DNA of 64,000 nucleotides from the NCBI GenBank assembly GCA_050955045.1, contig JBPBQV010000002.1:1-64000 (forward strand), written 5' to 3'. This DNA comes from Mucilaginibacter_A sp050955045. Lineage in GTDB: Bacteria; Bacteroidota; Bacteroidia; Sphingobacteriales; Sphingobacteriaceae. The position numbers and the translations under genes were made by a program. Within the stretch, counting starts at the first letter, position 1, and each line of letters opens with the position of its first letter. The notes under the pieces were generated by a model. That model worked only from the letters and a program-made list of their open reading frames with translations. It was not told the origin of the DNA and searched no databases. Of the stretch, positions 16,508 through 24,163 are shown piece by piece.

Positions 16508-18886
16508 CTATCCGGAGCAACTGATGCAACCTTCTTCCATTGAGCAGGAAGCACCGGCAGGAATTTCTTCTGCCGGATGGATAATTTGTTCCGGAATAAC
16601 TGCATCCATATTTTTTCCGCCCTGATTTTCTACTGTAAACTTCACTGCTTGTGCCGCAGCTTGCGTACGCAGGTAATACATACCTGTTTTCAAACCTTTC
16701 TTCCAAGCGTAAAAGTGCATAGAAGTTAGTTTGGAAGCATTTGGCTGATTAACAAACAGGTTTAAAGATTGAGATTGACAAATGTATGCGCCACGATCCG
16801 CAGCCATATCAATAATCGTCCGCATCTTAATTTCCCAAACAGTTTTGTACAAATCTTTAATATCTGCAGGGATTTCCGGAATATCCTGGATGGAACCATT
16901 AGCTGTAATGATCTTGTTCTTCATGTTACTGTTCCACAATCCAAGTGCAACTAAATCATGCAGCAAGAATTTATTTACCACAACAAATTCTCCGCTTAAA
17001 ACACGACGTGTGTAAATGTTAGAAGTATAAGGTTCAAAACATTCATTATTTCCCAAAATTTGAGAAGTAGAAGCAGTTGGCATTGGCGCAACCAATAAAG
17101 AGTTACGAACGCCATGTTTTACCACTTCTGCACGCAGTTCTTCCCAGTTCCAACGGCCGCTATCTGGTGTTACATTCCACAAATCAAACTGAAATTTTCC
17201 TTTTGATAATGGTGAGCCCGGGAAAGTTTCATAAGCACCTTCTTTGATAGCTAAATCCTTGGAAGCAGTCATTGCTGCAAAATAGATCGTTTCAAAAATA
17301 TCTTTGTTCAGTTTTTGCGCTTCTGCACTTTCAAATGGCAAACGCAATTTGATGAAAGCATCTGCTAAACCTTGTACGCCTAAACCAACCGGACGATGAC
17401 GTAAGTTCGAATTCTCTGCTTCTTTTACCGGATAATAATTTTGGTCGATAACACGGTTTAAGTTGATTGTAACCTGATAAGTTACTTCATACAATTTCTC
17501 GTGATCAAACTGACCGTTAATAACAAAACGAGGCAAAGCCAAGGAAGCCAGGTTACAAACCGCAACTTCATCAGCAGCAGTGTATTCTATAATTTCTGTA
17601 CAAAGGTTAGAACTTTTAATGGTTCCTAAATTTTGCTGATTAGATTTAGTGTTGGCAGCATCTTTATATAATAAATACGGTGTTCCGGTTTCTACCTGAG
17701 CATCTAAAATGGCAAACCATAACTCCTGTGCTTTGATAGTTTTGCGGGCACGTCCTTCTTTTTCGTAACGCTCGTACAAAGCTTCGAATTCTGCACCATG
17801 ACATTCGTGCAATCCTGGTGCTTCATGCGGGCAAAACAAACTCCAGGTACTGTCAGCTTCTACTCTTTTCATGAATAAATCGCAAACCCAAAGCGCATAA
17901 AATAAGTCGCGGGCACGCATTTCTTCTTTGCCATGATTTTTGCGGAGATCCAGGAAATCGAAAATATCCGCGTGCCAAGGTTCCAAATAAATTGCGAAAG
18001 CTCCTTTACGTTTGCCACCGCCTTGATCTACGTAACGAGCCGTATCGTTAAATACTTTCAGCATTGGAATAATTCCATTGCTCGTTCCATTCGTTCCGCT
18101 GATGTAAGAACCAGTTGCACGCACGTTATGAATACTTAAACCAATTCCGCCTGCACTTTGCGAAATTTTAGCGGTTTGTTTTAAGGTATCATAAATTCCT
18201 TCAATGCTGTCATCCTGCATGGTTAACAGAAAACAAGAAGACATTTGTGCTTTTGGCGTTCCGGCATTAAACAAAGTTGGCGTAGCGTGGGTAAACCAAC
18301 GTTCACTCATCAAATGGTAAGTTTTGATGGCACTTTCCACATCTTGTTTGTGGATGCCAATCGCAACACGCATATACAAATGCTGCGGACGCTCTACAAT
18401 CTGACCTTCGATTTTTAACAAATATGATTTTTCCAGCGTTTTAAAGCCGAAGTAATCAAACCCAAAATCGCGGTCATAAATAATGGTACTGTCTAATAAT
18501 TCAGCGTTTTTCTCAATTACTTCCCAAACATCTTCTGCAATTAAAGAAGCATTTTTACCTGTTTTCCGATCTACATATTCATACAGTTTCTTCATCGTTC
18601 CGGAAAAAGATTTCTGTGTGTTTTTATGCAAATTGGAAACCGCAATACGCGATGCCAGCAAAGCATAATCCGGGTGTTTAGTGGTTAAAGATGCTGCTGT
18701 TTCTGCTGCCAGATTATCCAGTTCAGAAGTAGTTACACCATCATATAAACCTTCAATTACTTTTTTAGCAACATCAATCGGATCAACCAAAGCCGAATTT
18801 AAGCCGTAGCAAAGTTTTTCAACCCTTGCGGTTATTTTATCAAATTTTACGGATTCTACTTTTCCGTCTCTTTTTATTACAAACAT
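16508..18886 (-). CDS. nrdA: Ribonucleoside-diphosphate reductase alpha subunit (class I)
   Basis: NrdA reduces ribonucleoside diphosphates to the deoxy forms for DNA synthesis. The 792-residue protein has an N-terminal ATP-cone (about 1-90) for allosteric control, the substrate-site cysteine in SSCFLL, the catalytic Cys/Glu loop in NLCTEI, the PMPTASTSQILGNNECFEPY segment, and the C-terminal shuttle cysteines in SCSMEEGCISC. The beta subunit gene nrdB lies 120 bases upstream on the same strand, so the pair probably forms one unit. The gap between them holds a repeat copy at 18931. Confidence 0.96.
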   Translation of the reverse strand: MFVIKRDGKVESVKFDKITARVEKLCYGLNSALVDPIDVAKKVIEGLYDGVTTSELDNLAAETAASLTTKHPDYALLASRIAVSNLHKNTQKSFSGTMKKLYEYVDRKTGKNASLIAEDVWEVIEKNAELLDSTIIYDRDFGFDYFGFKTLEKSYLLKIEGQIVERPQHLYMRVAIGIHKQDVESAIKTYHLMSERWFTHATPTLFNAGTPKAQMSSCFLLTMQDDSIEGIYDTLKQTAKISQSAGGIGLSIHNVRATGSYISGTNGTSNGIIPMLKVFNDTARYVDQGGGKRKGAFAIYLEPWHADIFDFLDLRKNHGKEEMRARDLFYALWVCDLFMKRVEADSTWSLFCPHEAPGLHECHGAEFEALYERYEKEGRARKTIKAQELWFAILDAQVETGTPYLLYKDAANTKSNQQNLGTIKSSNLCTEIIEYTAADEVAVCNLASLALPRFVINGQFDHEKLYEVTYQVTINLNRVIDQNYYPVKEAENSNLRHRPVGLGVQGLADAFIKLRLPFESAEAQKLNKDIFETIYFAAMTASKDLAIKEGAYETFPGSPLSKGKFQFDLWNVTPDSGRWNWEELRAEVVKHGVRNSLLVAPMPTASTSQILGNNECFEPYTSNIYTRRVLSGEFVVVNKFLLHDLVALGLWNSNMKNKIITANGSIQDIPEIPADIKDLYKTVWEIKMRTIIDMAADRGAYICQSQSLNLFVNQPNASKLTSMHFYAWKKGLKTGMYYLRTQAAAQAVKFTVENQGGKNMDAVIPEQIIHPAEEIPAGASCSMEEGCISCSG

Positions 18887-18930
18887 ATTTCGAGTATTAA
18901 GTAATAAGTATCAGGTATCAAAACCTGCAC

Positions 18931-18944
18931 ATACTGTTTTTATC
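18931..18944 (+). repeat. Dispersed repeat copy between nrdB and nrdA
   Basis: ATACTGTTTTTATC, GT sub-type, in the 120-base gap of the nrdB-nrdA pair. Confidence 0.8.
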
Positions 18945-19006
18945 GCCTACTTTTTGTATTGGTAGCAAATAGATATTGTTATTTTCTATCAATACTGATT
19001 ACTTTC

Positions 19007-19987
19007 TTAGAAATCTTCATCCATAGAAAAAGCCTGACTCTTGGCTTCTGTATTCAGCACACCGCTTTTTTGGTAATCACCAACACGTTTCTCAAAGAAG
19101 TTGGTTTTTCCCTGAAGAGAAATCATCTCCATAAAATCAAATGGATTGGTTGCATTATACAATTTATCGTAACCTAATTCTACCAACCAACGATCAGCTA
19201 CAAACTCGATGTATTGTGCCATTAAATCCGCATTCATCCCAATTAATCTCACCGGAAGTGCATCGGTTACAAATTCTTTTTCAATAGTAACCGCATCAGC
19301 AATGATTTCAGTTACTTCTTCTTTGGAAAGCTGATTTTTTAACATGCTGTACAGTAAACAAGCGAATTCGCAATGCAAACCTTCGTCTCTAGAGATCAAT
19401 TCATTGCTGAAAGTAAGGCCCGGCATTAAACCACGTTTCTTCAACCAGAAAATAGAGCAGAAACTACCAGAAAAGAAAATACCTTCTACCGCCGCAAAGG
19501 CAACCAAACGCTGTGCAAAATTGCCGTTGTTGATCCATTTTAAAGCCCATTCTGCTTTTTTCTTCACGCAGGGAACAGTATCGATCGCGTGAAACAAACG
19601 ATCTTTTTCTGTTGGGTTTTTGATGTACGAATCGATCAGCAACGCATAAGTTTCAGAATGAATATTTTCCATCATAATTTGGAAGCCATAAAAACAGCGT
19701 GCTTCCGGAACCTGCACTTCGCTCATAAAGTTTACGGCCAGGTTCTCATTTACAATTCCATCGCTGGCTGCAAAAAACGCTAATACATGAGAAATGAAAT
19801 GACGCTCGCCATCACTCAGACTATCCCAATGTTTCTGATCATCGGACAGATCGATTTCTTCAGCTGTCCAAAAACTGGCTTCATGCTTTTTATACATTTC
19901 CCAGATTTGGGGATAATTAATCGGCAGAATAACAAAACGGTCTTTGTTTTCGCGCAACAATACTTCATCTTCCTGATCTACAATCAT
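19007..19987 (-). CDS. nrdB: Ribonucleoside-diphosphate reductase beta subunit (class I)
   Basis: NrdB carries the di-iron tyrosyl radical that starts catalysis in NrdA. The 326-residue protein shows the metal ligands and radical region: FWTAEEIDLSDD, MMENIHSETYALLID (the Tyr in HSETY is the radical position), AAVEGIFFSGSF and RDEGLHCEFA. The C-terminus ends in acidic SMDEDF, as in peptides that dock on NrdA. It is preceded by a 150-base leader with hairpins and a terminator-like structure (20021-20058), which suggests attenuation. Confidence 0.95.
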   Translation of the reverse strand: MIVDQEDEVLLRENKDRFVILPINYPQIWEMYKKHEASFWTAEEIDLSDDQKHWDSLSDGERHFISHVLAFFAASDGIVNENLAVNFMSEVQVPEARCFYGFQIMMENIHSETYALLIDSYIKNPTEKDRLFHAIDTVPCVKKKAEWALKWINNGNFAQRLVAFAAVEGIFFSGSFCSIFWLKKRGLMPGLTFSNELISRDEGLHCEFACLLYSMLKNQLSKEEVTEIIADAVTIEKEFVTDALPVRLIGMNADLMAQYIEFVADRWLVELGYDKLYNATNPFDFMEMISLQGKTNFFEKRVGDYQKSGVLNTEAKSQAFSMDEDF

Positions 19988-20020
19988 TTGTAAGTTTTTT
20001 TGAGTAATTTAAGAGTAGCC

Positions 20021-20058
20021 GATAAAAAAGCCTTTCTGTACAAAAGGCTTCTTTTACC
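20021..20058 (-). terminator. Terminator-like hairpin in the nrdB leader
   Basis: On the minus strand AAGCCTTT-TGTACAG-AAAGGCTT is followed by TTTTATC, 34 bases upstream of the nrdB ATG and downstream of the likely nrdB promoter. The left flank GGTAAAAGAAGCC is a degenerate copy of the dispersed repeat. It could be an attenuator or simply a terminator for msrB. Confidence 0.6.
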
Positions 20059-20074
20059 AATATAATTTTATGTT

Positions 20075-20134
20075 ATTTTTCAAAAATAGAACAGTAATTT
20101 TTAGTTATTACTGTTTGTCTAGGCGTTATTAACG
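20075..20134 (-). promoter_or_regulatory. Hairpin-rich leader of nrdB
   Basis: Minus-strand RNA here can form GCGT/ACGC, then a perfect 9-bp stem AACAGTAAT/ATTACTGTT with an 8-base loop, then TATTTTT/AAAAATA, ahead of the terminator-like hairpin. No known riboswitch is recognised. Confidence 0.4.
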
Positions 20135-20146
20135 CTGCCTTCAATA

Positions 20147-20154
20147 CAAATATA
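20147..20154 (-). promoter_or_regulatory. -7 promoter box, probably for nrdB
   Basis: The minus strand reads TATATTTG, an exact TAnnTTTG, about 160 bases upstream of nrdB, giving a leader of roughly 150 bases. Confidence 0.5.
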
Positions 20155-20252
20155 GACTTTGAAAAATCCTAAGAAAAGGTGAAGTTTTAAACAAATTTAA
20201 AGTTATCCACATTGGCAACATAACCAATTTTTTATCGTATAACGGTGGCTTT

Positions 20253-20627
20253 TTATTTAGCAGCACCCGTTGCCGGGATAAATTTCATTGAAATAGAGTT
20301 CACACAGTGGCGTGTATTCTTTGGCGTAAACCGTTCTCCTGTGAAAACATGACCTAAATGTGCGTCGCAGGTATTACACACAATTTCTACTCTCCTGCCA
20401 TCCCGATCAGCCACACGTTTTACAGCTCCCGGAATTTCATCATCAAAACTTGGCCATCCGCAGTGCGATTCAAATTTAGTATCTGAAGTATAAAGCGGCG
20501 TATTGCACTGGCGACAAATATATGTTCCGGCATCTTTTAGATCAGTGTATTCTCCGGTAAAAGGCCGTTCGGTACCTTTTTTCAGGATTACATATTCTTC
20601 TTCGGGTGTTAATTTATTGTACTCCAT
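20253..20627 (-). CDS. msrB: Peptide-methionine (R)-S-oxide reductase MsrB
   Basis: MsrB repairs the R epimer of oxidised methionine in proteins. The 124-residue protein is cytoplasmic (no signal peptide), has the zinc cysteines Cys38/Cys41 (CRQC) and Cys84/Cys87 (CNTC), the FESHCGWPSFDD and AHLGHVF motifs, and the catalytic Cys108 in RHCVNS. Its partner msrA is about 3 kb downstream on the same strand. Confidence 0.95.
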   Translation of the reverse strand: MEYNKLTPEEEYVILKKGTERPFTGEYTDLKDAGTYICRQCNTPLYTSDTKFESHCGWPSFDDEIPGAVKRVADRDGRRVEIVCNTCDAHLGHVFTGERFTPKNTRHCVNSISMKFIPATGAAK

Positions 20628-20707
20628 TTTTTGATTTGGGTTTATTGATTAGTTAACGCAGAATTTTAGTTTTCGGTTTGAAGCCGTTCAGGTGTTGACT
20701 TTTACCT

Positions 20708-20721
20708 GATAAAAGAAGCAT
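20708..20721 (-). repeat. Dispersed repeat copy upstream of msrB
   Basis: The plus strand reads GATAAAAGAAGCAT preceded by TTTTACCT, in the msrB-sucD spacer. Confidence 0.85.
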
Positions 20722-20776
20722 CGTAGGTTTTAAAGTAGATTTACCTCGGCCAAAAAGAATAAACAAATTATGCTAA

Positions 20777-20804
20777 ACCAAAAAATCCCAGCCGAAGCCA
20801 GGAT
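20777..20804 (-). terminator. Terminator after sucD
   Basis: The minus strand reads AATCCTGGC-TTCG-GCTGGGATT followed by T-runs: a UUCG-tetraloop hairpin with two G-U pairs. Confidence 0.8.
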
Positions 20805-20838
20805 TAATTATCTTATAAAATATTTTATTCTTTTTAGC

Positions 20839-21717
20839 CTATGCCAACTTCGCCAACTCTTCAGCCATCGCAGCACCAATCTCCGCAGGAGATTCTACTA
20901 CACGGATACCGCATTCAGTCATGATTTTCATTTTTGCAGCAGCAGTATCATCAGCACCACCAACAATTGCTCCGGCATGGCCCATACGACGTCCCGGAGG
21001 CGCAGTTTGTCCGGCAATAAAACCAACAACTGGTTTTGTGCCGTTATCTCTAATCCAAACTGCAGCTTCTGCTTCCATTCCGCCACCAATCTCACCAATC
21101 ATGATGATACCGTGTGTTTCCGGATCGTTCATCAGCAACTCAACCGCTTCTTTAGTTGGTGTTCCGATAATCGGATCGCCACCAATACCAATCGCGGTAG
21201 TAATACCTAAACCAGCTTTTACCACCTGATCTACTGCTTCGTAAGTTAACGTTCCTGATTTAGAAACCACACCAACATTGCCTTTTTTGAAGATAAAGCC
21301 TGGCATAATACCGATTTTGGCTTCATCCGCAGTGATAATTCCGGGACAGTTTGGACCGATTAAACGGCAATCACGATCTGTAATATATTCTTTCACCTGA
21401 ATCATATCCTTCGTCGGGATACCTTCGGTAATACATACAATAACTTTAATTCCTGCTTCGGCAGCTTCCATAATTGCATCCGCAGCAAAAGCTGGCGGCA
21501 CAAAAATGATAGAAACATCAGCACCAGTTTGGTCAACTGCATCTTTTACGGTATTAAAAACCGGACGATCTAAATGAGATTGTCCGCCTTTGCCCGGCGT
21601 TACGCCACCCACTAACTGGGTTCCGTATTCAATCATTTGTGATGCATGATATGTACCTTCATTGCCGGTAAAACCCTGGACAATAACTTTAGAATCTTTG
21701 TTTACGAGAACGCTCAT
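20839..21717 (-). CDS. sucD: Succinate-CoA ligase alpha subunit
   Basis: SucD binds CoA and carries the phosphohistidine in the TCA-cycle step that makes ATP or GTP from succinyl-CoA. The 292-residue protein shows the CoA-binding N-terminal QGFTGNEGTYHA, GPNCPGII, and the active-site histidine in GHAGAIVGG. It is usually paired with sucC, which is not adjacent here; separation of the two genes is common in Bacteroidota. Confidence 0.95.
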   Translation of the reverse strand: MSVLVNKDSKVIVQGFTGNEGTYHASQMIEYGTQLVGGVTPGKGGQSHLDRPVFNTVKDAVDQTGADVSIIFVPPAFAADAIMEAAEAGIKVIVCITEGIPTKDMIQVKEYITDRDCRLIGPNCPGIITADEAKIGIMPGFIFKKGNVGVVSKSGTLTYEAVDQVVKAGLGITTAIGIGGDPIIGTPTKEAVELLMNDPETHGIIMIGEIGGGMEAEAAVWIRDNGTKPVVGFIAGQTAPPGRRMGHAGAIVGGADDTAAAKMKIMTECGIRVVESPAEIGAAMAEELAKLA

Positions 21718-21789
21718 GGTTGATTTTCTTTATTAAAGGCAAAGCTAATTTTTTTTGGCAAAAGCCGATAATCAGATTCATTTTTTATC

Positions 21790-21931
21790 ATGCTTCTTTT
21801 ATCGGTTAAAATATGCTGTTATCATTTCTGGTTTTTCCAACTTCCGTACTTGCTAACTTTTCAGTCGTGCACTTCTCTGCTCCACACTCTTTTCAAACCA
21901 TTTGGCTAAAAAACCTCGATAAAAGAAGCAT
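21790..21931. repeat. Dispersed repeat, widely spaced inverted pair
   Basis: ATGCTTCTTTTATC (21790-21803, +) and GATAAAAGAAGCAT (21918-21931, -) flank 114 bases of pyrimidine-rich, non-coding DNA, so the block has the form of a small element with terminal inverted repeats. The right arm touches the 3' end of the symporter gene. Confidence 0.75.
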
Positions 21932-23172
21932 TACTCAATCGCCTTCAAATACTTTGCTTCATCAAATTCTTTTTCGCTTTTAGCAATTACTACGGCTGCG
22001 ATTCCGTTGCCTATCATGTTGGTGATTGCTCGCGCTTCCGACATAAAACGATCAACGCCCAGCAAAATGGCAATTCCTTCTACCGGGATAACTTTTATAG
22101 CTGCCAAAGTAGAACTTAATACAATAAAACCACTTCCGGTAACACCAGCCGCACCTTTAGAAGTCACCATTAAAATACCAATAATGGTCAATTGTTGCGC
22201 GAGTGATAAATCAATATGAAAAACCTGCGCCAAAAATATTACGCTCATCGACAAATAAATCGTTGTTCCATCCAGATTAAAAGAATAACCGGTCGGAATT
22301 ACCAGCCCAACAACCGGTTTGGCGCAACCAAATTGCTCCATTTTTTGCATCATACTTGGCAAAACAGATTCGGAAGAAGAAGTACCCAAAACAATTAAAA
22401 TCTCTGCCCGGATAAACTTTAAATATTGCCATAAGCTGAATTTATAAATCCGGCAAATCGAATTCAAAACCACAAAAATAAACAGGATCATGGTGAGGTA
22501 AACGCAAGCCATTAATTTCATCATGGGCAAAAGCGCACTTAAACCGTAAGTGCCAACGGTAAAAGCCATTCCGCCAAAAGCACCAATTGGAGCCAGTTTC
22601 ATCACAATTTTCATGATGTTGAAGAATACTTTAGAAAGCTTATCCAATCCGCGCAAAATAGAACTGCCTTCATCGGCCATTTTATTTAAGCCGTAACCAA
22701 AAAGGATGGCAAAAAACAGTATCTGCAAAATATCTCCATTAGCAAAAGATTCGACGATATTATGCGGAATAATGTGCGTGATAAATTCGCCCCATTTCAT
22801 TTCTGCTGCTTTTTCCTGGTAAACGGCAATCTTGCTCAAATCAGTAGAAGCAGTTGATTTAAAGCCGTTTCCTGGCTTCAATACGTTGGCTACAATTAAT
22901 CCGATTAATAATGCAAACGTGGTAATCAGCTCAAAATATAGTAAAGCTTTGCCACCAACGCGGCCAACTTTTTTCATATCGCCCATATTGGCAATGCCGA
23001 GTACAATCGTTAAAAAAATGATCGGCGCAATCAACATATTAATTAGGTTGATAAAAGAAGCACTGATTAGTTTGGCAGTTGCAGCAAAGCCCGGAAACAA
23101 AAAGCCGGCAAAGGCGCCGGCGATAATTGCTACAATAACTTGAAAGGTGAGGTTGGAAAAAAGTTTATTCAT
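21931..23172 (-). CDS. Dicarboxylate/amino acid:cation symporter (DAACS family)
   Basis: A 413-residue inner-membrane transporter with eight or so hydrophobic segments and two re-entrant loops. Family marks are LGTSSSESVLPSMMQKM (serine-rich hairpin), GYSFNLDGTTIYLSMS and KGAAGVTGSGFIVLSSTL. It takes up C4-dicarboxylates or acidic amino acids with H+ or Na+; DctA-like C4-dicarboxylate transport is a reasonable guess but specificity cannot be read from motifs alone. The N-terminal ISASFINLI is encoded by a one-mismatch copy of the dispersed repeat (23050-23063). Confidence 0.88.
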   Translation of the reverse strand: MNKLFSNLTFQVIVAIIAGAFAGFLFPGFAATAKLISASFINLINMLIAPIIFLTIVLGIANMGDMKKVGRVGGKALLYFELITTFALLIGLIVANVLKPGNGFKSTASTDLSKIAVYQEKAAEMKWGEFITHIIPHNIVESFANGDILQILFFAILFGYGLNKMADEGSSILRGLDKLSKVFFNIMKIVMKLAPIGAFGGMAFTVGTYGLSALLPMMKLMACVYLTMILFIFVVLNSICRIYKFSLWQYLKFIRAEILIVLGTSSSESVLPSMMQKMEQFGCAKPVVGLVIPTGYSFNLDGTTIYLSMSVIFLAQVFHIDLSLAQQLTIIGILMVTSKGAAGVTGSGFIVLSSTLAAIKVIPVEGIAILLGVDRFMSEARAITNMIGNGIAAVVIAKSEKEFDEAKYLKAIE

Positions 23173-23203
23173 AATGTATCTGCCAAAAAGTTTGGGTAAG
23201 ATA

Positions 23204-23488
23204 CTATCTTTTACTGATTTTATTACCGGTAACTTGTCTTTGCCGGTCGCATTTAAAACGGTTAATGGTTTCGCTTCTCAGCAATAAATGTTTGGTGCTG
23301 CGGCCTTGTACACGTTTGCGCCAGCGCTTAAAACTTTGCGGCTTCATTTCGCGGCGCATTAACTCTATTACTTCCGGTTCTTTTAGGTTGAACTGGAAAT
23401 CGATTGCTTCAAAAGGCGTACGGTCTTCCCAAGCCATTTCGATGATGCGATCTGTATCGATTTGGTTAAATGTTTTGGTGAGTTGCAT
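23204..23488 (-). CDS. TIGR03643 family protein (DUF2805)
   Basis: A small basic protein of about 94 residues starting at ATG 23488 (MQLTKTFNQIDTDRIIEMAWEDRTPFE), with the helix-turn-helix-like segment FNLKEPEVIELMRREMKPQSFKRWR and the ending RSTKHLLL. This is the TIGR03643/DUF2805 pattern; function unknown, with DNA or RNA binding suggested only by its basic charge. The frame can be extended upstream to 23542, but that would translate through the msrA terminator hairpin, so the internal ATG is chosen. Confidence 0.8.
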   Translation of the reverse strand: MQLTKTFNQIDTDRIIEMAWEDRTPFEAIDFQFNLKEPEVIELMRREMKPQSFKRWRKRVQGRSTKHLLLRSETINRFKCDRQRQVTGNKISKR

Positions 23489-23506
23489 AAGTTTGATAAG
23501 TAAAAA

Positions 23507-23536
23507 TGCCTGAACAATTTGATGATTGTTCAGGCA
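23507..23536 (-). terminator. Terminator after msrA
   Basis: TGCCTGAACAAT and its perfect complement around a six-base loop; on the minus strand it is followed by TTTTT. Confidence 0.88.
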
Positions 23537-23564
23537 AAACAATAAAAGGCATTATTTCAAATGA

Positions 23565-24056
23565 TTATCCTAAAGCCCACTCCGGCCTTTCGTAATGGCA
23601 AGTATATCCGTAAGGGTTTTTTTGCAGATAATCCTGATGTTCTTTTTCTGCGTTCCAGAAATCGGATGCCGGAACAACTTCTGTCACTATTTTTCCTGGC
23701 CATTTGCCAGACGCTTCCATATCTGCGATTAATGCTTTGGCGGTTTCATGCTGTGTTTCATCCAGAAAAAAGATAGCAGAGCGATAAGATGCGCCAACAT
23801 CATTTCCCTGCCTGTTGCGCGTTGTTGGGTTATGAATCTGGAAGAAATATTCAAGCAATTTACGGTAAGACAATTGCGCCGGATCAAATACAATTTCAAT
23901 CCCTTCGGCATGATTTCCATGATTGCGGTAAGTTGCGTTTGGCACTTCGCCGCCTGTATAGCCTACCACCGTTGAAATAACACCGAGCTGATGCCTGAAC
24001 AATTCTTCTACTCCCCAAAAACAACCACCAGCCAAAATGGCTTTTTCAGTATCCAT
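23565..24056 (-). CDS. msrA: Peptide-methionine (S)-S-oxide reductase MsrA
   Basis: MsrA reduces the S epimer of methionine sulfoxide. The protein of 163 residues starts MDTEKAILAGGCFWGVEEL with the catalytic Cys12 in GCFWG, followed by VVGYTGG, NHAEGIEIVFDP and YRSAIFF. The ATG at 24056 is preferred over an upstream start because the extra 26 residues precede the conserved first strand and look non-homologous. It complements MsrB encoded upstream. Confidence 0.95.
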   Translation of the reverse strand: MDTEKAILAGGCFWGVEELFRHQLGVISTVVGYTGGEVPNATYRNHGNHAEGIEIVFDPAQLSYRKLLEYFFQIHNPTTRNRQGNDVGASYRSAIFFLDETQHETAKALIADMEASGKWPGKIVTEVVPASDFWNAEKEHQDYLQKNPYGYTCHYERPEWALG

Positions 24057-24141
24057 ATAAATTAATTTTTTATTGATTTTAAAAAGACAAAACACCCAGA
24101 TGATTAATAAGGTTTTGCACCCCGAAACACACAATTGTAAA

Positions 24142-24155
24142 ATGCTTCTTTTACC
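24142..24155 (+). repeat. Dispersed repeat copy beyond the ABC exporter
   Basis: ATGCTTCTTTTACC, ending nine bases before the 3' end of the ABC exporter gene. Confidence 0.85.
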
Positions 24156-24163
24156 AGGGTTTT

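Noticed and set aside
20770..21229. Long plus-strand open frames opposite sucD
   Set aside because: They are antisense shadows of a highly conserved gene; their composition (Thr/Asn/Ser-rich) and lack of start signals fit non-coding frames.
23489..23542. N-terminal extension of the TIGR03643 protein
   Set aside because: It would be translated from the msrA terminator hairpin; the internal ATG matches the expected family start.
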